Positions 12,099 through 22,287 of a stretch of 64,000 nucleotides of DNA are shown here, one piece after another. Position 1 is the stretch's first letter; each line of letters opens with the position of its first letter. The translations under genes and the position numbers were made by a program. Location of the stretch: positions 12,640,187-12,704,186 of the forward strand of contig CM030715.1 of the NCBI GenBank assembly GCA_017979445.1. The letters are read 5' to 3'. The DNA comes from Akebia trifoliata. Lineage: Eukaryota > Streptophyta > Magnoliopsida > Ranunculales > Lardizabalaceae. The notes under the pieces were generated by a model that was not told where the DNA came from, searched no databases, and saw only the letters and a program-made list of their open reading frames with translations.

Positions 12099-13362
12099 TA
12101 TATATATATACCATGATGATCGCCACGATTTGTTCCCTCAGTACTAGCGGGGGAGCGTCCTTGTATGAGTTTCCTTGTTTTCCCTCCGTCATTAGATCTG
12201 CTTCAGATCTCTAAGTTGAGGTGTCTTCTTTTTAGATCTGAGTATTTTTTAGAAGGTTTATGGGTTTTTTTGAGTAAAACCTGATGTTTGGATGATAGGT
12301 AGGGAGTTAGGACTTCAAAATTAGGATTTTGGGAAGGCTGGGGAGACTTTTTGACCTACTTCTTCTAGGATTTCTTTTGACCTACGAAATTAGGTTGTAG
12401 AAGCTCTATATTTATAGAGTTTTTTATAAGAATTAAGGTTTGATTAGGTCTTCTTTTAGATAAGGTGAATTAGAGTTTTGACTTAAGTCTTATTTGATTG
12501 ACTAGGTTTCTTTAGATTAGGATTTTGACTTAAGTCTTATGAGATTGACTTGGTATTTTAAATTAGATTTTTTAATCTTTTGTACAATAAAAGAATATAT
12601 TTTTAAATTTTGTGGAGAACCCCCTAATTATATCTTTAATTAATTGGACCCCCAGCTGGAGTGGTCTTTTAATAAATATCAAGGGGGCTCCACTTAAATA
12701 AGTGGGCAACTATCAACAATTTTTTCTAAAGGCTTGATTGATTAATTTTCTTGGTTCAGATTTTTAATTTTATTGAGGTTTCACTTTACATTAATTAAAA
12801 TTTTATTAATTGAAAAATTACTGTTTTGCCCCCGAAGAGAATTTTTGCGTTTCAAGTCGTTTTTCGATGTTCCGGGACATTTTGGAATCAATTTTTCGTA
12901 AGGAATTCAATTGGATTATGGGTTTGTGTCATTTATGGATTTTTGGTATGAAATAATCATGGACCCTATGAAGGGCATTTTAGTAATTTTGTCAAATTTG
13001 GTGAAAATTGGGTAATGGTTTATTTGATTCAATTTGTTATTTTATGGGTTCGAAAGGATTTTCCTAAGCGTAATGTGGGCTCTAAGGGTGTTTTGATGTT
13101 AGGGGTATTTTGGTAATTTAGTCATTTTTAGTGATTTTTATCATAAAACTTCTTTTTGTTTGCAAAATAATGATTTCTATGTTTTTGGGGGTTATATTTT
13201 CCTAACGTAGCGTGGTGGTTTCTACAATTTTGTTAGTTTGAGATATCTCATCCGAATTTCTGAAACATATCTAGTAACAAATAAAGCATCCATCATTGGG
13301 AATCGTCGCGATCGGGTTGACGAGTTGATTAATCAGGTGAGTGCAAAAATGGGGTGTCTACA
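11787..13362 (-). repeat. Family A LTR, copy 3
   Basis: A 1,576 bp LTR running from TGTAGACACCCC at 13362 to …CTTTCA at 11787, read leftwards. It contains a long (TA)n microsatellite at about 12035-12112 and a degenerate form of the conserved LTR motif at 11947-11963. It abuts a copia reverse transcriptase on the right, so it appears to have inserted into that copia element. The other half of the copia element is not seen. Confidence 0.75.
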
Positions 13363-15019
13363 ATTACATCCTTTCATTGTCTTCTTAGAGGTCTTATTAA
13401 GGTTGTAGAACAAATAGAACCTGGAAGGAGTAAAATAGTTAGAAAAGAAACTAACCTAGGACATGATTTTTATACCTACTTAGTGGATGATGATCTGTTA
13501 TCTTACCAAGAAGAGGTGACATCTCATGATGTTATTTTTTTTCTAAAAAAAATAATTAATAATGAATTAGAATCAATTATGTTAAACTATACTTGGGAAT
13601 TAGTGGATTTATCCAAAGGTATCAAACTTATTGGATGGAAATGGGTATTTAAAAAGAAGTTAAGATCTGATGGATCAATAGATAAATTTAAAGTTAGGTT
13701 GGTTGCAAAAGGTTTTAAACAGAAATAAGGGGATAGATTACTTTGACACATACTCTCTAATTATTTGGATTGCTACTGTTAAAATATTAGTCACCTTAGC
13801 TTCAATTTACAAATTAGATATTCAACAAATGAATGTCAAAAAGACATTCTTAAATGGTGATTTAAAAGAAAAAAATTATATATAACAACTTGAAAAGTGT
13901 GTGATTTCTACCCAAGAGAACAAAGTGTGTAAGTTAGTAAAGTCTTTATTTAGATTAAAACACACACCTAAACAATGGCATGAAAATTTTGATTTTATAC
14001 TAAAATTTAGTGGATATATCTTCAATGATTGTGATAAGTACGTGTACAACAAATTTAGTGGCAAGACTTGTGTAATCATTTGCTCGTACGTAAATGATAT
14101 GTTGATTTTGGGAACAAATTTGAAAATAGTTGAGGATACTAAATCTTTTCTAAAATCCAAATTTACAATGAAGGATTTAGGAGAAGTTAATGTTATACTA
14201 GGGATGAAAATAACAAATGAAAGAGAATGATTGTATTGTCACAAAATCAATATGTAGAGAAAGTTTTAAAGAAGTTTGGGTACTTTGGAAGTGTTCTTGT
14301 TTTGACTTCTTTAAATCCGAATATGAAGTTAAAAAAGAATAAAGGTGATAGTGTGACACAAACAAAATATGCTAGGATCATAAGAAGTTTGATGTATCTA
14401 ATAAACTACACTCATCTAGATATAGCTTTTATTATAGAGGTGTTAAGTAGATTCACTAGTAATCTTAATAGAGACCACTAGATAACAATAGTGAGAGTTC
14501 TCAGATATTTGAGAGGAGCTAGATAACCTTACATTTTAGTAGAAGTCCAAATGTGTTAGAAGGGTACAATGATGCGAATTAGATATCAAAATTTGATGAA
14601 TCCAAGTCTATTGATGGTTATATTTTAACACTAGGTGGAAAAGTTGTCTCTTGAAAATCATCCAAATAGACATGTATAGCTAAATTTATAATAGAATCAA
14701 AGTCCATTGCATTAGAGTTAGCTGGAACTGATGTTGAAGGACTGAAAAACATATTGATAGATATGAGAAACCAATACCATCAGTATTTATTCACTGTGAT
14801 AGTCAAGCTGCTGTAGCCAAGGCTAAGAACCATATATATAATGGTAAGAGTAGACACATTCATCGTAGACATAATGTGGTCAGGCAATTATTGAAGGATA
14901 GAGTGATTGTTGTTGACTTTGTGAGGTCAGAAAGAAACTTAGTAGATTCGTTAACAAAACCATTAACTAGAAGGTTAGTGAGAAAAACATCGAGGGAAAA
15001 GGGACTAAAGCTTATGTAA
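13363..15019 (+). pseudogene. Ty1-copia pol remnant (RT and RNase H)
   Basis: Split frames carry copia reverse transcriptase signatures in order. NYTWELVDL and WKWVFKKKLRSDG with KVRLVAKGF are at about 13590-13725. LDIQQMNVKKTFLNGDL is at about 13815-13865. VCKLVKSLFRLKHTPKQW is at about 13925-13980. At about 14080 the catalytic YVDD reads YVND. SKFTMKDLGE and VILGMKI follow. RNase H remnants include SRHIHRRHN near 14850 and the terminal block ending TAA at 15017-15019. Several frameshifts and stops are present and the 5' part (gag, PR, IN) is missing, cut by the family A LTR at 13362. It is not functional. Confidence 0.85.
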
Positions 15020-15581
15020 ATAATTAGTCTATAATGGGAACCAAATCTACATGAATGGAGATCCCAATAAATAGATTCAATAAGTAATACAAGTCACTAA
15101 ACTAATTGATAAAACATGAGTGAAAAATAGTTAACAAACTCTTTGTCCTTGTCCTATGGTGTTAATTAGTGTTTATCTATGACGAGTTAAAGATAAACAA
15201 AAAATCCATAGCCTTTTTAGGTGGTGTGTAATATTAAGTCATAGAATACACTTGATGGACTTACTTATGTGAATGTGGGAGTAAGACTACTTACTATGAG
15301 AACTATGAGTGAATATTCTAAAGCATTCATGAAAGAATTAAGATTCGACACATGGCCTAAAAGTGTCAAATCGTAATAATTTAATTGATTTAAAAAAGAA
15401 AGATATGTATGATATGATAGTTAACTTAAACTAAAAGGCAAAGGGTTAAATAACCTAATTACACCAAATCCCTATAAGTTTTGTCTATCTATACTAAGTG
15501 TCGATTAAGTCCAAAAGATATTGACATTAGGTATCTGAAATTTCATCTTGTACAAGTAGCATTTCCTTCTCTTTTAACTAT
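15020..15581 (+). other. Copia 3' untranslated region
   Basis: Non-coding AT-rich sequence between the end of copia RNase H and the polypurine tract. No gene is seen. Confidence 0.5.
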
Positions 15582-15900
15582 GAATCTATGGGGGATTGTT
15601 GTAAATTTCATAGTTTTATTCATGTATTTTATTTATGTGTTTTGTTGGGGCAAGTTTTGAACTCAAGACCTCTTGAGTGTTATTTGAAACATAAGCTATT
15701 GAGTGTAAATATTTCTTTAATTGATGAAACATAAGCTAAAAACTTGTTCTTTTTTATTTAAGCTGAAAATCAAAAAATTTCTTAGCTTTCTTGTTTGTGA
15801 AAGTTGTAGAGACATCTCTTCAAATCTTTAGTTTTACATCGAATAAATACAAGAATAGTGTTCAATTAATAAAAGATCTCCTTTCTCTCTTATTTGGATG
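15582..15900 (+). repeat. Copia polypurine tract and 3' LTR (right end not defined)
   Basis: At 15582-15596 a purine tract (…CTATGGGGGATT) precedes TGTTGTAAATTTC at 15597, the usual start of a copia LTR. The LTR end cannot be set because the partner LTR is not in the window. It may stop near 15900 or extend towards 16193. Confidence 0.5.
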
Positions 15901-16193
15901 TGAGTGAGAAAGAGAGTGGGCCTCGCAAGCACATGGGGACCCAAGGCACCATGGGACTGCAACCTATTATGTTTGGGGCTAATCTATCGGAAAACCTTAG
16001 TTTGTGTGTGCGCATATGATGCGTGCGCAGGGGGGATGCAAATCTCAGATTAAGCCTCACATAAAAGGCCCACTTTTCCTAAAATTTATTTGATTCATTT
16101 TACTCTAATATCTATTGCTTTTTTTCATCTCAATCGTTGATCTGACTAACCGTTAGAGTTAATGTGTTGACCATTTGAATCCTCAAACATTCA
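15901..16193. other. Unassigned spacer left of E1
   Basis: No gene or recognised repeat. It ends in attca, the left target-site candidate of E1. Confidence 0.4.
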
Positions 16194-18267
16194 TGTAGAC
16201 ACCCCAATTTGCACGAACCCATAGGAAAATCTAAATTTTCTTGAATTAATTTCGATTTAGAACTCAAGTTCTTCGACAGACCCACATTGCTATTTTGCAT
16301 CATTTTCATGCATACATGCATCATCTCATATCATCGCATGCCCATACCTTGTCCCTAATCCACCTAAACCTATGCCCATCACCCAAACCCAAATCCAATT
16401 CCATATCCCAAACCCAAATCCAAGTCCATGTCCTAACCCAAAACCAAGTCCATCCTAAGCCCAAACCTAAGTCCACATCCTTAACCCAAAACCAAGTCCA
16501 TCCTAAGCCCAAACCCAAGTCCATATCCAAACCCAACACCAAGTCCATACCCAAGCCCAACACCAAGTCCATTCTCTTACCCCTTCACAAGATGACACAT
16601 GTTGATACCTCATAAGCCTCCAACACCCAATGCATCATCTAATTGGAGAGTCAACCTTTCTTTTGTGAAAACTCAAGAATGCCCTTCTCAAAAAGTTTAG
16701 TCCAACCAAAAAGGTTAGTTGGTCTTTGGTAATAATCTATAAAGGTGAGAGAACTTCCCATTATGCCCTCAAAAGGTGGGAATCTTCAAGTACATACATG
16801 GAGTCCTCCCATTGGTCCATTTCAAAAATATACTTCTACCCTTGCTTTATGAGTTATTTACAAATGAACCAAAGTCTACTTTTCACCTACCACTTCACCT
16901 TTACACATGTCATCCTCCTATTCACCCTCCCAAATGTGTTTTTCTTTTCCCATTGGTCCATTTCAAAACTACACTTCCACCCTTGCTTTATGAGTTATTT
17001 ACAAATAAACCAAGATCTACTTTTTACCTACCACTCCACCTTTACACATGTCACTCCCCCATTCATCCTCCCAAAAGTACATTTGTTCTCTCACCTCTAT
17101 TTACCAAAAAACCAAGGATCAAAGCATGCTTTTAGGGTTTCTTCACAAATGTCATCTTTACCCTCATACAAATGAAAAATCCAAAAAGAAATAACCTAAA
17201 TCTCATGTCCATGTTCTTTATTTTTAGGGTTGGACCACTTTATCCCCAAAAGTTCTCCAAAAACTCTATAAATACCCTCATTTCCTATGAGCAAGGCATG
17301 CTCTAAAGCCCCCATCTCTCAACCTAAAACTCTACAAAAATTCCTACTCATTCTCTCATCTTCTAAACTTCAACTCAACCCTTGACCATCTCTCATCTTC
17401 TAAACTTCAACTCAACCTTGACCATCTCATTCATCTCTCAAGCCTACTCTTCAAGGTCCAAGTTCACCATCAAGGGACAAGGTAGGGTTTAAGATGTAGT
17501 TTACTTATTTCAAAGTTTGCATTCTCTTCTTCTAACCCTCTCTTTATTTTATTTTTAGAAAGCCTTAGGATGTAATGTATACCCTCTCCCATCCCCGGTA
17601 GATTGGACTAAGTTCGATCGAAAGGATGGGGGTTGAAGCCCTTTTCACCTCAATCTCATGCATCATATTGTACACAATGCACACACTCACCTATGCATGG
17701 CAATGATGAAGAAATGTGTCACCCTCTTGATGGGGTGAAACACTAAGTTTCTAGCCATGCATACATGCATCATGGTTGTGGCCTTAAGGGAACTCCATCA
17801 TGGAGTCTCTCTAAAAGTTCAAACCTACATTCATATTCATAAATTTAATGTGGCTACATGGGTCATTCTTTTCCATAGAATGCCCCTAATGTCATGTTAA
17901 AAATCAAAAACCCTTTGTTAAGGGAATATTCCACTTAATGCACACACCACTCTTACCATACATTCTCATGCATTTTAATATTTGTTTTCTTGAATTTTTT
18001 ACAAAATAAAATGGCCAAGCAAGGTAACCACCTTTGGTGGAGAGGATGGGGTGCCTAACACCTTCCCCATCCTCTAATCGGACCTCCTTACCTAGATCTT
18101 AGGTAGACCTTGCCCTTTCCAACAAATGAGAGTCACTACAATGCCATGGAAAAAATGGTTTTCAAAAAATCAATTCGGGTGCCCATTCACACCCATTTCC
18201 AAAAAAGAATGGTGGCGACTCCAAACAATGTAGTATTGAGGTTCATTGTGAACATTTCATGTCTACA
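16194..18267 (+). repeat. E1 5' LTR (family B)
   Basis: From TGTAGACACCCC to …GTCTACA, with TGTAGA/TCTACA inverted ends. It includes a CCCAAACCCAAGTCCAT-type short array at 16370-16580 and a tandem pair of about 145 bp (16809-16950 and 16954-17090), each opening ATTGGTCCATTTCAAAA. GGTGCCTAACACCTTCC is at 18050-18066 and a PBS-like GGTGGCGACTCC inside the LTR at 18211-18222. Open frames across the arrays are repeat artefacts. Confidence 0.92.
17265..17275 (+). promoter_or_regulatory. TATA box in E1 5' LTR
   Basis: TCTATAAATAC about 1.07 kb into the LTR is a textbook plant TATA box. Transcription would begin about 30 bp downstream, which makes the first ~1.1 kb U3. Confidence 0.6.
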
Positions 18268-18270
18268 ACT

Positions 18271-18290
18271 TGGCGACTCCGCTGGGGAAC
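18271..18290 (+). promoter_or_regulatory. E1 primer binding site
   Basis: TGGCGACTCCGCTGGGGAAC lies three bases after the LTR end. It is complementary to a CCA-ended tRNA-Arg-like acceptor stem and shares its first 10 bases with the family A sites. Confidence 0.8.
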
Positions 18291-19372
18291 TTGTGGGTCC
18301 AAACCAATTTGACTTGGCCATTTTCTTTCAAAAAAAAATATATATATTCAACTTTATTTCTTAGTTTATTTTTGTTACTAACATATTTGTTGGTTGATTC
18401 ACTTTATTGTGCTTATGATGTTATCTTCTTTGTGGGAATGCATGTAATATTTATTTTGTTTGTACTTGTTCAAGGTTGTAAAGGTTGATACACATTTGTA
18501 ATGCACTTGTGCACATTCGATTCATATCTCATTGCACAAACCACCTTCTCCTATTTTAAAAATCTAACCCCGGATGCCGGTACTCTCAAGCCCCCTAAAT
18601 CGTTCATTTGGGGAGGCGGGGAGGAGAACATCCACCTCAATCACCAACCTAAGAAGTGTACATTTCAATGTGCATGGAGGTTTGAAGATTGAGTAACCTC
18701 AAACCACCTATAGCCGCATGCATCAAAATACGATTAGAGGCATAGGACACAAATGTCAAGATGTATCAACCCTTGGGTATCTTGTAATGTTCTTTTTTAG
18801 CCCTTGAAGGCAAGGTTGTAATGTCCAAAGGGGCAAAGTTGTATAGATTTTAGGTTTTTTTTTCCTTTATTTTCTTACATGTCCCCCTAGGTAAAGGGGG
18901 AAATCTCTATATATTTTTATGCTTTGCATCATAAAAAAAAAAAAAATTGTACCCCAAGCCAAAAAACAGAGGCTATGTGCCTCAAAATCTCAAAAAAAAA
19001 ATTAAAAAAAAAAAAAAAAAAAAATTTTTTTTTTTTGCAAAAATTAAGGTTCTGGTCCGTTTTTAAAGAGCGGACCAGTACAAAATCTCTTCGGTCCGTT
19101 CATTAAAAACGGACCCAAAAAAAAAAAAAAAAAATTTTTTTTTGCTCATTTTGTTCCTTACATCAGTCTTGACAACTTTTCTCTTGGACTTTATTTTTCT
19201 TTTAAGTTTTAGGACTTGAAAATGATTAAATAAACCATTTCTTCGTTAAACTTAGGGTCTACCCCTAGCCACTTTGTGTTTGACCCAAATGGAGCTCGCC
19301 TCCACTCTACCTATCAAAGTTGATCCGGACCCAATGTGACACACTATCAACCTTACCCATAACTACTCTGAA
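18291..19372 (+). other. E1 leader with paired hairpins
   Basis: Non-coding. At 19052-19078 CTGGTCCG and CGGACCAG form an 8-bp stem. At 19093-19115 GGTCCGTT and AACGGACC form a second. The outer arms GGTCCGTTTTTAA (19054-19066) and TTAAAAACGGACC (19103-19115) can pair instead. Just upstream, long A runs followed by T runs (about 18990-19036) can also fold. No gene is seen. Confidence 0.55.
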
Positions 19373-20545
19373 TTGGGTCCGCGACCCGTATCCACACCAA
19401 AATGGGTCTACAACCCATATCCACTTTCAATTGGGTCCACGACCCATACCCACTTTCACATGGGTCCACAACCCATATCCACTTCTAGATGGGTCCACGA
19501 CCCATACCACTTCCAATTGGGTCCACGACCCGTATCCACTTCCAAATGGGTCCATGACCCATATCCACTTCCAATTGGGTCCACGACCCATATCCAATTG
19601 GGTCCACGACCCACATCCATATCAAATTGGGTCCACGACCCATATCATTCCAATTGGGTCCACGACCCATATTCATATCCAATTGGGTCCACGACCCACA
19701 TCCATATCCAACTGGGTCCACGACCCATACCCTTCTAATTGGGTCCACGACCCACATCCATATCCAATTGGGTCCATGACCCATGTCCATATCCAATTGG
19801 GTCCACGATCCATATCATTCCAATTGGATCCACGACCCATGTCCATATCCAAATGGGTCCATGACCCATATCTACTTCCAATTGGGTCAACAACCCATAC
19901 CATATCCAAATGGGTCCACGACCCATATCCATTTCCAATTGGGTCCACGACCCGTATCCACTTCCAATGGGTCCACGACCCGTATCCACTTCTAATTGGG
20001 TCCACGACCCATATCCACTTCTAAATGGGTCCACGACCCACACCATATCCAAATGAGTCCACAACCCATATCCACTTCCAATTGGGTCCACAACCCATAT
20101 CCACTTCTAGATGGGTCCATGACCCATACCATATCCAAATGGGTCCATGACCCATATCCACTTCCAATTGGGTCAACGACCCATATCCATATCTAATTGA
20201 GTCCACGACCCATATCCATATCCAATTGGGTCCACGACCCACATCCATATCAAATTGGGTTCACGACCCATATAATTCCAATTGGGTCCACGACCCATAT
20301 CCATATCCAATTGGGTTCACGACCCACATCCATATCCAACTGGGTCCACGACCCATATCCTTCTAATTGGGTCCACGACCCATGTCCATATCCAAATGAG
20401 GCAATGACCCATATCCGTATCCAATCGGGTCCATGACCCATACCCACCTCAAAATGGGTCCACAACCCTTATCTACTTCTAACTGGGTCTATGACTCTTA
20501 TCCATGACCTATACCCACTTTCAGATGGGTCCATGGCCCACGTAT
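19373..20545 (+). repeat. Minisatellite 1 in E1, about 29-bp unit
   Basis: About 40 imperfect copies of a 27-30 bp unit like ATTGGGTCCACGACCCATAT followed by CCA-rich sequence. Each unit contains GGGTCCACGACCC, a 5-bp inverted repeat, so the transcript could form a row of small hairpins. Long open frames on both strands (up to 234 codons) come only from the repeat and are not called. Confidence 0.9.
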
Positions 20546-20629
20546 ATTTCGAGTCAGGGCCACAACTCATACCCAACCCAAATCAGAGCTATCAATTAAT
20601 CTACCTTTACAAAATGCCTTTTTAGATCC

Positions 20630-21715
20630 ATGCTGACAAACCCCCGGCTCCGTGCTGATGAACCTCCGATTCCGTGCCGATAAACCTCCGGCTCAGTGTT
20701 GATGAACCTTCGACTCCGTGCCGATAAACCTCCAGCTCCGTGCTGACAAACCTCCGGCTCCGTGCTGATGAACCTTCGGCTCCGTGCCTATAAACCTCCG
20801 GCTCCGTGCTGATGAACCTCCGGCTCCGTGCTGATGAACCTCCGATTCCGTGCCAATAAACCTCCGGCTCCGTGTTGATGAACCTTCGACTCCGTGCCGA
20901 TAAACCTCCAGCTCCGTGCTGACAAACCTCCGGCTCCGTGCTGATGAACCTCCGGCTCCGTGCCTATAAACCTCCGGCTCCATGCTGATGAACCTCCACC
21001 TCCGTGCTGACAAACCTCCGACTCCATGCTGATGAACCTTCAGCTCCATGCCGATAAACCTCCAGCTCCGTGCTGACAAACCTCCGGCTCCGTGCTGATG
21101 AACCTTCGGCTCCTGCCTATAAACCTCCGGCTCCGTGCTGATGAACCTCCAGCTCCGTACTGATAAACCTCCGGCTCCTTGCTGATGAACCTTCGGTTCC
21201 GTACCGATAAACCTCCAGCTCCGTGCTAACAAACCTCCGGCTCCGTGCTGATGAACCTTCGGCTCCGTGCCGATAAACCTCCAGCTCCGTGCTGATGAAC
21301 CTTTGGCTCCGTGCCAATAAACCTTCGGCTCCGTGCTGATGAACCTTCGGTTCCGTACCGATAAACCTCCAGCTCCGTGCTGATGAACCTTCGGCTCCGT
21401 GCCGATAAACCTCCAGCTCCGTACTGATGAACCTTTGGCTCCGTGCCAATAAACCTTCGGCTCCGTGCTGATGAACCTTCAGTTCCGTACCGATAAACCT
21501 TCAGCTCCGTACTGACAAACCTTCGGCTCCGTGCTGATGAACCTTCAGCTCCGTGCTAACAAACCTCCAGCTCCGCGCTGACAAACCTTTGGCTCCGTGC
21601 CGATAATCTTCCGACTCCGCATCAATAAACCTTCAGCTCCGTGCTGACAAACCCCAGTTTCGTGCTAATCAATATCTGGCTCCGTGCCGACAAACCCCAG
21701 TTCCGTGCTAACAAA
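20630..21715 (+). repeat. Minisatellite 2 in E1, 22-bp unit
   Basis: About 48 imperfect copies of a 22-bp unit like CTCCGTGCTGATGAACCTCC. Variants alternate between GCTGATGAACC and GCCGATAAACC, which suggests a higher-order unit of about 44 bp. Because 22 is not a multiple of three, the open frames rotate through the array; I treat them as non-coding. Confidence 0.9.
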
Positions 21716-22287
21716 AAATCGAACCTCAACGAAATTCAGGATTTTCTTAAAACAACTTTACCAATTAATCCAATCTGTCATAATTTCACCCACCCTACAA
21801 GCACCCGGACTTGACGACAGTCATCCGGAAGTGATGGTCATATCTGAACCGTCAAGGGAGTCATTCACCCAACCTATCCGCCCTGCACAAGAAGGGCAAG
21901 TTTTCAAGAATTGGGAGGAATACCCAATCACTTACGAGGCCGCCATGGGGTCCAGAATCCCTACGGCCTCCAAAAAAAAACGTCATTAGCAAAATCTCAT
22001 CTGCCCGAGGACCATAATGAGCCCTCGTCCTCGGAGCAAGACTGTTTTGGGGGCTCACCTTCGTTGCTAATGAATTTGCATGATTTTTCTTTATCGTGTT
22101 TCAGGAATACAGATAGTCCACAAAATCCAAAAAATCAAAAAGTTTTCAAAATCTAAAAAAATCAAAAATCTTTCAAAACTCAAAAAAATCAAAAACTCTC
22201 CAAAATTCAAAAAAATCAAATATTCTCAAAAATTCAAAAAAATCAGAAATCTTCAAAATACCCAAGGTTTTCAAAGAATTTTCTCAG
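21716..22287 (+). other. Spacer between minisatellites and pol
   Basis: Contains a short open stretch at 21684-21989 without recognised domains, a TTTCTTTATCGTGTTTCAG tract at about 22086-22104 that looks like a splice acceptor, and about five 30-bp units at 22110-22270 (CAAAAAAATCAAAA type). A related spacer precedes pol in E2 at 52441-53107. No gag or protease motif is seen. Confidence 0.5.

Noticed and set aside
12010..12214. Frames with alternating Tyr-Ile
   Set aside because: They are translations of the (TA)n microsatellite in LTR copy 3.
16295..16615. Pro/Lys/Ser-rich 106-codon frame, with an identical one at 27887-28207
   Set aside because: It comes from the CCCAAACCCAAGTCCAT array inside the E1 LTRs and appears in both LTRs.
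19320..20500. Long open frames (up to 234 codons) on both strands across minisatellite 1
   Set aside because: They consist only of the repeat translated, occur in several frames and both strands, and have no start context or domain.
20693..21449. Minus-strand frames of 79-179 codons across minisatellite 2
   Set aside because: The 22-bp unit lacks stops in these frames. They are antisense to the element and overlap each other.
19373..21715. CRISPR-like look of regularly spaced repeats
   Set aside because: There are no unique spacers of constant length between repeats, the units are directly adjacent, and the setting is a plant retrotransposon.
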